From positions 21,265-85,264 of the forward strand of contig NZ_SRYR01000011.1 in assembly GCF_004794105.1 (NCBI RefSeq): DNA of 64,000 nucleotides, given 5' to 3'. The translations under genes and the position numbers were made by a program. Under the pieces are notes generated by a model that saw only the letters and a list, made by a program, of their open reading frames with translations, made no database searches and was not told where the DNA came from. Position 1 is the stretch's first letter; each line of letters starts with the position of its first letter. This stretch comes from Clostridium sartagoforme. GTDB taxonomy: Bacteria; Bacillota; Clostridia; Clostridiales; Clostridiaceae. Below are positions 49,035 to 57,503 of this stretch, piece after piece.

Positions 49035-50084
49035 CTATAGTGCATACTTTAAAAACTTATCAAATATATACTCGCTATCCTTTGGACCTGCTGCAGCCTC
49101 TGGATGGAATTGAACTGAGAAAATTGGAAGAGTACTATGCTTCATACCTTCTATAGTTCCATCATTTATATTTACATGTGTAGCTACTACATCTTTCGGT
49201 AGTGTTTCAACTACATATCCGTGATTTTGTGATGTTATATGAACTTTGTTTTCTTCTAAGTCTTTAACTGGATGGTTGCATCCTCTGTGTCCAAACTTTA
49301 ATTTTGTAGTAGTTCCACCTAAAGTTAATGCTAATAATTGATGTCCTAAACATATTCCTACTATAGGTTTCTTTCCTACTAGTTCCTTTATATTTTCTAT
49401 TACTTCTCCTAAATCTTCTGGATCTCCAGGGCCATTAGATAAGAATACTAAGTCTGGATTTACATCTAAAACTTCTTCTGCTGTAGTATTCATTGGGAAT
49501 ACTGTTAATTTACATCCTCTAGCCTTAAAGTTTCTTATTATATTTTCTTTAATTCCAAAGTCAATTATTGCAACATGTTTTCCAGTGCCTTCTACAGTGT
49601 ACTTTTCCTTAGTACTAACTATGCTTACTGCATCTTTGTTTGAAAAACCTTCTATTCTTTCTTTAACATCTTCTAATGAAAGTTCTTCTAAACTAATCAT
49701 ACCTTTCATAGTTCCACGATTTCTTAGAACCTTAGTTAATGCTCTAGTATCAATTCCTTCTAAACCTATTATCTTGTTTTGCTTTAAATAGCTTTCAAGA
49801 TCCATTTCACATCTAAAGTTATTTGGGAAATTACATTTTTCTCTTACTATAAATCCTCTAACCTTAGGTGTCTTAGATTCCATATCTTCTAAATTTATTC
49901 CGTAATTACCTATTAATGGGTAAGTCATTGTTACTATTTGTCCATAATATGATGGATCAGTTAAAACCTCTTGATAGCCTGTCATACCTGTAGTAAATAC
50001 TACCTCACCTATACTATCTTTTAGGTGTCCAAAGGCTTTGCCTTCAAATATCATACCATTCTCTAATATTAACTTTGCTTTCAT
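49035..50084 (-). CDS. carA: Carbamoyl-phosphate synthase small subunit
   Basis: The 349-aa glutamine amidotransferase subunit supplies ammonia to CarB. The N-terminal CPSase_sm domain (FEGKAFGHLKDSIGEVVF) is followed by a class I amidotransferase: nucleophile Cys in GICLGHQLLALTLGG, oxyanion loop LSNGPGDPEDL, His-x-Glu in FHPEAAAGP. GGAGGG precedes the ATG. First gene of carAB; controlled by the PyrR-type attenuator upstream. Confidence 0.96.
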   Translation of the reverse strand: MKAKLILENGMIFEGKAFGHLKDSIGEVVFTTGMTGYQEVLTDPSYYGQIVTMTYPLIGNYGINLEDMESKTPKVRGFIVREKCNFPNNFRCEMDLESYLKQNKIIGLEGIDTRALTKVLRNRGTMKGMISLEELSLEDVKERIEGFSNKDAVSIVSTKEKYTVEGTGKHVAIIDFGIKENIIRNFKARGCKLTVFPMNTTAEEVLDVNPDLVFLSNGPGDPEDLGEVIENIKELVGKKPIVGICLGHQLLALTLGGTTTKLKFGHRGCNHPVKDLEENKVHITSQNHGYVVETLPKDVVATHVNINDGTIEGMKHSTLPIFSVQFHPEAAAGPKDSEYIFDKFLKYAL

Positions 50085-50153
50085 ATTTAGCCCTCCTTAA
50101 ATTAACTATTTAGCTAAAAATACACCTTATAAAAGCCTACTTATCTAAAACAA

Positions 50154-50312
50154 AAGGATACTAAGGAGACAACAAATTATAGTTTTCTCCCTACTATCCT
50201 TATATATTTAATATCAGTATTAGAAAATGTCCTTACTGACATAGCTATGCAATTATTTTGTGAATTTAAATATAACATACTGGTATACTCCCTTTCTGGC
50301 CTCTCTGGACCA
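50154..50312 (-). promoter_or_regulatory. PyrR-type attenuator leader of carAB
   Basis: Leftward TGGTCCAGAGAGGCCA (50312-50297) matches the PyrR-binding loop consensus ARUCCNGNGAGGYU. A 16-bp terminator stem with two mismatches follows (50186-50201/50154-50169), ending in UUUUGUUUU. UMP-bound PyrR should favour termination. pyrR itself is not in the window. Confidence 0.85.
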
Positions 50313-50370
50313 ATTTAAAGTGTACTTTTTAACTTGATATAATTTATAAAATTCTTATTCTATTGATAAT

Positions 50371-50399
50371 ATTCTATATTTTATATAATTATATGTCAA
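50371..50399 (-). promoter_or_regulatory. carAB promoter
   Basis: Leftward TTGACA (50399-50394), 17 nt, TAGAAT (50376-50371), about 60 bases before the PyrR site. Confidence 0.78.
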
Positions 50400-50699
50400 G
50401 AATTTTGTATCCATATTTATGCATAACCTTCCTTAATTTTCTTTTAAGATTTTATCTAAATATTCAAACAATAATTAATTATAAAATTTTATTTATATTA
50501 TTAACCTTGAATTACTAATACTAACTTTAAGATAGTAGTCTTAACACTCTTTATTCTCTACTATTTATAATACACTATATCAATTAATAAATATACATTA
50601 TTATGAATAATTATTCTGTATATGTATAAATTTTCATTTTTCACTATTATAAATTTAAAAATATTTAACTCAATATATGGAAATTATTCTATAATTATA
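50400..50699. other. Gene-free A+T-rich stretch
   Basis: Between the divergent carAB and NatAB-type promoters. No ORF with a ribosome binding site, no strong hairpin. A weak TCAATTAATAAATATACATT near 50580 recalls one end of the repeat family but is too degraded to call. Confidence 0.4.
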
Positions 50700-50728
50700 T
50701 TGCATATATAATTATTTATCGCTATAAT
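50700..50728 (+). promoter_or_regulatory. Promoter of the NatAB-type operon
   Basis: TTGCAT (50700-50705), 17 nt, TATAAT (50723-50728), 64 bases before the start. Confidence 0.6.
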
Positions 50729-50791
50729 ATTGTATATAATAACTCTTATAAAGTTTTATTATACTATTAAATATTTAAGGGGGACGCTTTT

Positions 50792-51523
50792 ATGCTAAAG
50801 CTAATAAATCTTTGTAAAAGCTTTAAAAAATCAAAAGTAGTAGATAATCTATCTTTTACTGTAGATAAAGGTGAAATTGTTGGACTACTAGGGGAGAACG
50901 GAGCTGGTAAAACTACTACTCTTAGAATGATTTCTACCATGCTTGAAATATCTGAAGGAGAAATCAAAGTAAATGACATTGATGTAAAATCAGATCCAGA
51001 AAAAGTTAGAAAGGAAATTGGTATTCTTTTCGGAGGAGATGTTGGTTTATACGATAGATTAAGTGGAAGAGAAAACATTAGATACTTCGCTAATCTTTAT
51101 GGTATGAACAACAAAGAAGCAAATGAAAGAATTGATGAATTAGCAAAAAACTTTGAAATGGAAGACTATATTGATAAACCAGTAGGAAAATATTCTAGAG
51201 GTATGAAACAAAAGATATCGATAGCTAGATCTATAGTTCATAATCCATCAGTTATGCTATTTGACGAACCGACAACAGGACTTGATGTTAGTGCTGCAAG
51301 AACTATACAAGACTTTATATTAAAATGTAAAGAAGAAAATAAAATTATACTATTTTCTAGTCACTCCATGAAAGAAGTAGAAAAACTTTGTGATAGAGCT
51401 GTAATAATTCACAAAGGAAAACTTATGGAAGATTGTACCTTAAGTCATTTAAAAGAAAAGTATGGAGATGATGACTTAGAAGAAACATTCTTAAAGTTAA
51501 TAGGAGGTAATTCAAATGAGTAA
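50792..51523 (+). CDS. natA: ABC exporter ATPase, NatA-like
   Basis: A 243-aa nucleotide-binding subunit: Walker A GLLGENGAGKTT, Q-loop region GILFGGDVGLYDRLSGRENI, signature YSRGMKQKISIARS, Walker B VMLFDEPTTGLDV, switch His in FSSHSMKEVE. The GGDxGLYDRLSGREN segment and the paired permease resemble NatA of the Na+-exporting NatAB system. Na+ as substrate is inferred from family resemblance only. AAGGGGGAC precedes the ATG. It overlaps the next gene by 8 bases. Confidence 0.8.
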   Translation: MLKLINLCKSFKKSKVVDNLSFTVDKGEIVGLLGENGAGKTTTLRMISTMLEISEGEIKVNDIDVKSDPEKVRKEIGILFGGDVGLYDRLSGRENIRYFANLYGMNNKEANERIDELAKNFEMEDYIDKPVGKYSRGMKQKISIARSIVHNPSVMLFDEPTTGLDVSAARTIQDFILKCKEENKIILFSSHSMKEVEKLCDRAVIIHKGKLMEDCTLSHLKEKYGDDDLEETFLKLIGGNSNE

Positions 51524-52703
51524 TTTTATAACTATCTTAAAAAAGGAATTATTAGATATTGTAAGAGATAGAAAAACTCTAGTATTTACATTAATACTTC
51601 CAATACTTATTTATCCTCTTATGTTTAAGTTTATGTCTTCTTCAATGGAACAAGCTCAAACTGACGTACAAAAGGAAATAAACATATATATAGATGGGGA
51701 TACCGATTCCCTAATGGCTAAAACTATTACTGCTTTAGAAAATATTAAAACACCTGATGTAGAATCACCTACAGAAGCCTTAAAGAATGGAGATATTCAA
51801 CTTATAATTAATATTCCAGAAAACTTTGATGAAAATATAGCTGCTGGTAAAAATGATACTATTGACCTTTTAATTGATGAAGAGTCAAACAAATCTATGC
51901 TAGCTAGTAGCCTCGTAAGCGATATTTATGACAATTATAAGAACACTATTATTGAAGAAAGGTTAACTGCTAATGGAATAGATCCATCTATCCTTAAGCC
52001 TTTTGATATAAATGTTAAGTCAGGAATAAATACAGACAATGATAATATAAATGGTGTTGCATCAATGCTTCTTACTATGATACCAACTTTAATAGTAATA
52101 CTTATGGTTTCTTCTACCGTTGGCATGGCTGCTGATCTTGGAGCTGGTGAAAAGGAAAGATTTACTTTTGAACCTCTTCTTTCAACTTCAGCTAAGAGAT
52201 CCTCATTACTTTGGGGTAAAATCACAGCCCTTTGTACAGTATCATTTTTAGCCTTAATCGCCAACTTAGCTGCTATGGTATTTTCAATGCAGAAATTTAT
52301 GAGCTTCGGTGAAGAAAGTATTAACTTCAACTTAGAGCCTGCAACAATATTAGGTATGTTAGTAGTTGGATGCCTGGTTTTAGTTACTTTATCAGCATTA
52401 CAAATTTCAGTAAGTATTTATGCTAGATCAACTAAAGAAGCAAATTCATACTTAGCTGCAATAACAATGCCTACTATGATTTTATCCTTCCTACCATATA
52501 TGATGGATGCAAAAGGAATAAATCCAGCTTTCTTTAATATTCCTATAACTAATGCAATTTGCTTAATGAAGGAATTCACAGTTGGAATATTTGATGTTAA
52601 GCACATAGCACTAGTAATTGGATGGCACTTAGTTTATATAGTTGCTTCAATAATGTTTGCTAAATTTATGTTCTCTAAGGAAGAAGTAATATTTAGAAAT
52701 TAA
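51516..52703 (+). CDS. natB: ABC exporter permease, NatB-like
   Basis: A 395-aa membrane subunit: one N-terminal helix (KTLVFTLILPILIYPLMF), a large external region (about 45-180), then about five helices, with GEKERFTFEPLLSTSAKR, a typical ABC-2/NatB segment, after the second helix. The ATG sits inside the end of the ATPase gene, with GGAGGTAA upstream, implying translational coupling. Expected to extrude Na+ or another small cation; this is inference. Confidence 0.78.
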   Translation: MSNFITILKKELLDIVRDRKTLVFTLILPILIYPLMFKFMSSSMEQAQTDVQKEINIYIDGDTDSLMAKTITALENIKTPDVESPTEALKNGDIQLIINIPENFDENIAAGKNDTIDLLIDEESNKSMLASSLVSDIYDNYKNTIIEERLTANGIDPSILKPFDINVKSGINTDNDNINGVASMLLTMIPTLIVILMVSSTVGMAADLGAGEKERFTFEPLLSTSAKRSSLLWGKITALCTVSFLALIANLAAMVFSMQKFMSFGEESINFNLEPATILGMLVVGCLVLVTLSALQISVSIYARSTKEANSYLAAITMPTMILSFLPYMMDAKGINPAFFNIPITNAICLMKEFTVGIFDVKHIALVIGWHLVYIVASIMFAKFMFSKEEVIFRN

Positions 52704-52733
52704 GAATTAATAATGCATAATTGATAATTAGGG

Positions 52734-52762
52734 AAGGGATTCAGCCTATGGCTGAATCCCTT
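52734..52762 (+). terminator. Terminator of the NatAB-type operon
   Basis: A 13-bp stem AAGGGATTCAGCC/GGCTGAATCCCTT with a 3-nt loop and U-rich tail. Confidence 0.88.
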
Positions 52763-52830
52763 TATTTTTCTCTATTTTATTTAATAATTCACCTTGGTGA
52801 ATTATATCCTAAATTATGCATTATCATTTA

Positions 52831-53115
52831 TCAATTATACATTCCAAAAAGCTCTCCGAGCTTTTTGTCAAACTTTCTTATATCAGGCCACGTATGATAA
52901 TTAGCTCCTTCTTTAGAATGATACTCTATAAAATCATCTATGCTAACTTCATAAGTATTAAAACCATCTAGTTCTATTTCTAGCATTTCATCACTAAATA
53001 TATCAAAGCTTGTCACTTCACCTATTGGAATTATTTCACTTCCATAATAAAAAGTAACTCCATTTTCTATTAAGGTCTCATATATATCTAAAACTTCTTC
53101 TATTTCTTCATTCAT
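52831..53115 (-). CDS. Small acidic hypothetical protein
   Basis: A 94-aa acidic protein (MNEEIEEVLDIYETLIENGV; FYYGSEIIPIGEVTSFDIF; EYHSKEGANYHTWPDIRKFD). Soluble, probably alpha/beta; family not recognised. It follows the SDR gene by 10 bases and is likely cotranscribed. AGGGGAAATTAT precedes the ATG. Confidence 0.65.
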   Translation of the reverse strand: MNEEIEEVLDIYETLIENGVTFYYGSEIIPIGEVTSFDIFSDEMLEIELDGFNTYEVSIDDFIEYHSKEGANYHTWPDIRKFDKKLGELFGMYN

Positions 53116-53125
53116 ATAATTTCCC

Positions 53126-53911
53126 CTATCCTTTGTTCATCATTAAAATAATCTTTCTAGATAAACTCCTAGGTATAAATTTATTTAATAATATTATTAC
53201 TTTATTTTTAAACCCTGGGACTATTATTAGTTTTCCCTTATTAAAGTCTTTATAAGCTACTTTTGCAACTTCTTTAGCTGTCATTAAGGCCTTTTTAGCT
53301 GCTTCATTTTTTCGTATCCCTGACTTTTCTTGAAAACTAGTTTTTACTGGCCCTGGACATAGGCAACTAACTTTAATTTCAGTATCTCTTAACTCTTCAT
53401 ATAAAGCTTCAGTAAAATTAAGCACGTAAGCTTTAGATGCATAATATGTAGCCATCTTTGGTCCAGCACAAAAAGCTGCAGTTGAAGCTACATTCATTAT
53501 AGCTCCTTCACCATGATCTATCATAATAGGTAAGAATATTTTTGTTATTTCCGTTAAAGCTCTAATATTAACATCTATTAATTTAAGCTCCTTTTCCATC
53601 TCTATTTCACTTAAATATCCAAAGGAACCTATTCCTGCATTATTAATTAAAATATCCACAGACAAATTATTTTTATTCACAAAATCTAATAATTTTTCAC
53701 AAGAGTTATCCTCAGCCAAATCTAAAGAAATAGTATAAACCATAATATCATATAAGCTTAACTCCTCCTTTACTTCCCTTAGCTTTTCATCATCCCTTGC
53801 AACTAATATTAAATTAATCTTATCTTTAGCATATAGCTTAGCTAGCTCATATCCTATACCAGTAGTCGCTCCTGTAATTAATGCAACGCTCCTACCATAC
53901 GGCTTCCCCAT
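53126..53911 (-). CDS. Short-chain dehydrogenase/reductase
   Basis: A 261-aa NAD(P)-dependent oxidoreductase. Cofactor motif ALITGATTGIGYELAKLYAK, NAG motif ILINNAGIGSFGYL, catalytic Ser in MNVASTAAF and YxxxK in TYYASKAYVLNF. The C-terminus has a short hydrophobic/basic tail. Similar to the DltE/YqjQ group, often linked to lipid or aldehyde metabolism; substrate unknown. Confidence 0.88.
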   Translation of the reverse strand: MGKPYGRSVALITGATTGIGYELAKLYAKDKINLILVARDDEKLREVKEELSLYDIMVYTISLDLAEDNSCEKLLDFVNKNNLSVDILINNAGIGSFGYLSEIEMEKELKLIDVNIRALTEITKIFLPIMIDHGEGAIMNVASTAAFCAGPKMATYYASKAYVLNFTEALYEELRDTEIKVSCLCPGPVKTSFQEKSGIRKNEAAKKALMTAKEVAKVAYKDFNKGKLIIVPGFKNKVIILLNKFIPRSLSRKIILMMNKG

Positions 53912-54005
53912 AAAGATCCTCCAAATTTTTATAATAATAAACTTTAATTTTTAATATATCATATTGTATTTAAAATATAAATATTATTATTCCATTATAA
54001 ATAAA

Positions 54006-54049
54006 AACTGGTGAAATACCATTCTAATCAATATGATATTTCACCAGTT
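54006..54049 (-). terminator. Terminator at the end of the candidate structured RNA
   Basis: A perfect 13-bp stem (54006-54018/54037-54049) with an 18-nt loop, followed leftward by UUUUUAUUUAU. Confidence 0.78.
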
Positions 54050-54059
54050 AAATTCAATT

Positions 54060-54235
54060 ATTATTTATCCCCAAATATTTATCCGATCGCTATCATTGCT
54101 AACACTCCCCCTTCTAAAAGTGGGAGCTAAGCACTGCTACGCGCCTGGATTAGTTCTTCTAACCTTCAGATGGAATATGGTATTCCTGTTAAGAAAACTC
54201 CACCTGAAGCTAAGAATCACTTTATATACTATCTA
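54060..54235 (-). ncRNA. Structured, G+C-richer RNA candidate downstream of the purine-type permease
   Basis: This 180-base stretch stands out from its A+T-rich surroundings. Leftward, CTTCAGGTGGA (54209-54199) pairs with TCCATCTGAAG (54174-54164), enclosing the small hairpin GGAATA-CCA-TATTCC. Then CTCCCACTT-like arms (54126-54118/54113-54105, one mismatch) form a second hairpin, and a terminator follows at 54049. No frame on either strand looks like a conserved protein. It could be a free RNA or a 3'UTR element; family unassigned. Confidence 0.5.
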
Positions 54236-54241
54236 TTATCC

Positions 54242-55633
54242 TTAAAGTGCGCTGATTATAAAGTTTAATAAGAATAATCCACTAACTATATACATTATTG
54301 GATGCACTTCCTTACCTTCTTTTTTAACTACTTTAGCTATACAATAAGTAACAAATCCTGCTGCTACACCATTTGAAATACTTCCTGTGAAAGGCATGAA
54401 TGTTACTATAAAGAATGCTGGCATAGCTACTTCGAATGTACCCCAATCAATGTTCTTGAATGATTCCATCATTAAAATACCAACAACTATTAAAGCTGGA
54501 GCTGTTGCCGCAGCTGGTACCATACCCATAATTGGTGAAATAAATAATGAAAGTAAGAATAATACTGCAACTGTCACTGAAGTTAAACCAGTTCTTCCAC
54601 CTTGTCCAATCCCTGCTGCACTTTCAACATAAGTAGTAGTATTACTTGTACCAAAAAGCGCTCCTATTGAAGTTGCAGTAGCATCTGCAAATAAAGCCCT
54701 TTCTAATTTTGAAGAGAAGCTATTTCCTTCTTCAAATAACTTTTCATCTTTATCATCAAAAATACCTGCTTTTCTACCTGTTCCAAGGAAAGTACCAATA
54801 GTGTCAAAAGTATCTGATAAAGAAAATGCAAATATTGTAGTAAATACTAAGAATATTTTAGATGGATCACTAAATAATCCTACAAAATCTAATTTCATAA
54901 ATGTTGGTGCCATACTTGGAATACCAAAACTAATTTGTGAAAAGTCTGGTACTTGTGTTACTCCCATAAAAATCCCTATAACTGTAGTTGAAAGAATACC
55001 TAATAAAATTGCCCCTTTAAATTTAAGAAGCATTAATATGATTGTTATTACAAGGCCTATTAAAGCTAATAGTGCTACTGGATCTTTAAAATCAGTCATT
55101 GCTAAATTTACACTATTAAATATTGTTGAATCACCTGATGAAGCAACTTGATTAGCAGCTTCGCCTGTAAAAGTTATAAAGTGAGCTTGCTTAATCCCTA
55201 TAAATGCAATAAATAGTCCTATACCACCTGAAATTGCATATTGAAGTGAATGAGGAATAGCTTGTATTATCATTTTTCTTATTTTAGTAGTTGTAATAAT
55301 TATATTAATAATTCCGCAAATAAATACCATGGCTAAAGCTTGTTGCCAAGTAAAACCAAGACCTAATACTACTGTAAATGTAAAAAATGCATTTAATCCC
55401 ATACCTGGTGCTTGAGCAAAAGGTACATTAGCTACTAATCCCATAACTAAAGTTCCTATTACAGCTGCAATAATTGTAGCTACAAATACTGAATTCTTAT
55501 CCATTCCAGCTGCTGCTAAAATAGATGGATTTACGAATAAAATATATGCCATTGTTAGAAATGTAGTTAAACCTGCCATTAATTCAGTTTTAACATCTGT
55601 TCCATTTTCCTTTAGTTTAAAAAACTTTTCCAT
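54242..55633 (-). CDS. NCS2-family purine permease (AzgA/PbuG type)
   Basis: A 463-aa permease with about 12-14 helices. Conserved blocks: TFLTMAYILFVNPSILA, the substrate helix FAQAPGMGLNAFFTF, TDFKDPVALL, FSLSDTFDTIGTFLGTGRKAG and TYVESAAGIGQGGRTGLTSV. The family takes up adenine, guanine or hypoxanthine by proton symport. GAGGAGT precedes the ATG. No purine riboswitch was found upstream, which is unusual for PbuG-type genes in Firmicutes. Confidence 0.9.
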   Translation of the reverse strand: MEKFFKLKENGTDVKTELMAGLTTFLTMAYILFVNPSILAAAGMDKNSVFVATIIAAVIGTLVMGLVANVPFAQAPGMGLNAFFTFTVVLGLGFTWQQALAMVFICGIINIIITTTKIRKMIIQAIPHSLQYAISGGIGLFIAFIGIKQAHFITFTGEAANQVASSGDSTIFNSVNLAMTDFKDPVALLALIGLVITIILMLLKFKGAILLGILSTTVIGIFMGVTQVPDFSQISFGIPSMAPTFMKLDFVGLFSDPSKIFLVFTTIFAFSLSDTFDTIGTFLGTGRKAGIFDDKDEKLFEEGNSFSSKLERALFADATATSIGALFGTSNTTTYVESAAGIGQGGRTGLTSVTVAVLFLLSLFISPIMGMVPAAATAPALIVVGILMMESFKNIDWGTFEVAMPAFFIVTFMPFTGSISNGVAAGFVTYCIAKVVKKEGKEVHPIMYIVSGLFLLNFIISAL

Positions 55634-55963
55634 AAAAATTACTCCTCTTAACTAAATCGAATATTATATTAATATACTATCATTTCATTCGTGTTAAAGC
55701 AATATTATTTTCAATTTTTTCATATAATTATTAATTTTATCCATCTATATAATTGTTTACACGCTTATTACTCAGCCTTTTTTATACACTTTTTAACAAA
55801 TACGAATATTAACATTTTATTCACAAGGGGAATATCTGTGTTTTTAATAAGCCTTTTTTATTTTCTAAAATTTTACGCAAAAAAGCCTTCAATAATATAA
55901 ACTAATACACTTGGAGCATAGTATTGTCCAATAATTTATATTTTGAAAGCTTTATCAAAAAGT
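55634..55963. other. 330-base gap upstream of the purine-type permease
   Basis: Very A+T-rich. A weak hairpin AATATAAA/TTTATATT (about 55889-55942) followed leftward by GAAGGCUUUUUUG may terminate the DUF218 gene. No purine aptamer signature and no credible ORF were seen. Confidence 0.4.
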
Positions 55964-56656
55964 CTAATTTTTATCATCTTCTGTTAGCCTTCCATCAGAA
56001 GTGCTTACAGGAATTGACTCGCCTAAGAATTTTGGTTCTGGCTTTAGAATATTTACATAAGCAAAGTCCTTTAACTTAGCTAGAACTTCTCTTTTCTTAT
56101 AGCTATCCATTAATTGATATCCTCTTTTATCTGATTTTACACCATAGGCCTCTATCCCTAACTTTCTTGCTATATATAAAGCCCTAGGCAGATGATATTC
56201 ATTAGTTACTATTACTGCACTCTTCACCTTGAAAATTTCTTTTGCTCTATACATAGTATCATAGGTGCTAAACCCAGCATGATCCATGAATACAATACTC
56301 TCATCTATATTATTCTTAAGCACATAATCCTTCATAGCACCAACTTCATTATATTCTTCTCTACCATGATCACCACTTAATATTAAAGCACCTGCCGCAC
56401 CCTCATTATATACCTCTATTGAAGTTTCAAGTCTATCTGCTAGTATATCAGATGGTGTTCCGTTATTCTTAACTCCTGCTCCTAATACTATTATTGCATC
56501 TTCGCCCTTAGGTATATCTTCAATATTATAAATATACTTCTTATAACTATTAACATTTGAAATGGCTAAGATAACAATAATTAAACTTACTATAAGTAAA
56601 GATATAAATATACCCATAGTTCTCTTTCCCCATTTCTTAGATTTATTTTTTCTCAT
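55964..56656 (-). CDS. SanA/YdcF-like DUF218 membrane protein
   Basis: A 230-aa protein with one N-terminal membrane helix (FISLLIVSLIIVILAI) and an external DUF218 domain: AIIVLGAGVKNNGTPSD, LILSGDHGREEYNE, VFMDHAGFSTYDTM, AVIVTNEYHLPRALYIA. SanA of enterics affects envelope permeability and vancomycin sensitivity; a role in envelope integrity is inferred. It lies 18 bases after the GNAT gene and is probably cotranscribed. Confidence 0.85.
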   Translation of the reverse strand: MRKNKSKKWGKRTMGIFISLLIVSLIIVILAISNVNSYKKYIYNIEDIPKGEDAIIVLGAGVKNNGTPSDILADRLETSIEVYNEGAAGALILSGDHGREEYNEVGAMKDYVLKNNIDESIVFMDHAGFSTYDTMYRAKEIFKVKSAVIVTNEYHLPRALYIARKLGIEAYGVKSDKRGYQLMDSYKKREVLAKLKDFAYVNILKPEPKFLGESIPVSTSDGRLTEDDKN

Positions 56657-56674
56657 AAAAACTCTCCTAAAATA

Positions 56675-57148
56675 TTATATTCCGTATTTCATTTTTATGT
56701 GAGGTATTCCCGCTTCATCATACTCATCTGAAACCTCCATAAATCCTACAGATTTATATAAGTTTTTAATATAACTTTGAGCTGATAAGGTTATTTTATC
56801 TGTATTAAATTCCTTTTTTATATCTTCTATAGCCCTTATCATCATTTCTTTAGCTAGACCCTTATTTCTATATTCCTTTTGAATTAAAACCCTCCCTATA
56901 GAAGCTTCATCATAAGCAAGACCAGCTGGTAACAACCTACAATATCCAGCTATATTTTCATTTTTAGTATCTTTATCTACTATAAATAAATGGATACATT
57001 CTCTATCCCTATCATCAAAATCATTTTCACAAGTTATTTCTTGTTCACAAGCAAAAACCTCATATCTAGCTTTTACAATTTCATAAAACTCATTTATGTT
57101 AAGTTCCTCAAAATATTTACTTCTAAATTCATATTTTTCTTCCATCAT
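56675..57148 (-). CDS. GNAT N-acetyltransferase (ElaA-like)
   Basis: A 157-aa acetyltransferase: YEIVKARYEVFACEQEI near the N-terminus, AGYCRLLPAGL, acetyl-CoA loop SIGRVLIQKEYRNKGLAKEM and ITLSAQSYIKNLYKSVGF. The RYEVFxxEQ and SAQ-x-Y segments match the ElaA group. AAAGGAGACGA precedes two adjacent ATGs. Substrate unknown. Confidence 0.82.
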   Translation of the reverse strand: MMEEKYEFRSKYFEELNINEFYEIVKARYEVFACEQEITCENDFDDRDRECIHLFIVDKDTKNENIAGYCRLLPAGLAYDEASIGRVLIQKEYRNKGLAKEMMIRAIEDIKKEFNTDKITLSAQSYIKNLYKSVGFMEVSDEYDEAGIPHIKMKYGI

Positions 57149-57400
57149 TCGTCTCCTTTGTTATCACAAATTTTCATATATTACAATTATAATGTTATTA
57201 CGTGATATTTTCCATTATCTTACCTTGTTATATTATTACAATCATTATACAAAACAATTAATTTTTTATTACTGTATCCATTTTTCTACATTGATGTAAG
57301 TTATTATTAGGAATGTATCTATTCTTTAAGAAAAAAAGACTATATAGAAGATATATTAATTAAATAATTCTATTTCAGCAATTTTAAGGCTTTTTAAATA

Positions 57401-57486
57401 TTGTACCAATTTATACATAGTATTATGATAAATATAAAGTTAAATGAACATCGTTCGTAAAATTAAAATTTAAATGAACTAAGTTT
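57401..57486 (+). promoter_or_regulatory. Promoter with two GAAC-N3-GTT(C/T) operator-like repeats
   Basis: TTGTAC (57401-57406), 17 nt, TATGAT (57424-57429). Downstream, AAATGAACATCGTTCGTAA (palindrome core 57446-57456) and AAATGAACTAAGTTTATCA (core 57476-57486) are 30 bases apart, just after the predicted start. This looks like a tandem operator for a TetR-type repressor; no such gene is adjacent. Confidence 0.5.
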
Positions 57487-57503
57487 ATCAAAGGAGTGAA
57501 ATT

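Noticed and set aside
54033..54245. 70-codon rightward ORF across the structured RNA candidate
   Set aside because: It crosses a terminator hairpin and nested stems, lacks a ribosome binding site and has no recognisable domain; better explained as chance frame through RNA structure.
55634..55800. Purine riboswitch or PurBox upstream of the NCS2 permease
   Set aside because: The aptamer core sequences are absent; two CGAAT-containing strings only loosely resemble PurBox halves and are not convincingly spaced.
55691..55900. 69-codon rightward ORF in the gap upstream of the purine-type permease
   Set aside because: Composition (Phe/Tyr/Ile-rich) is that of random A+T-rich DNA and no Shine-Dalgarno precedes it.
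56990..57299. Two overlapping rightward ORFs near the GNAT gene
   Set aside because: They lie antisense to the GNAT gene or in A+T-rich spacer, without ribosome binding sites or domain features.
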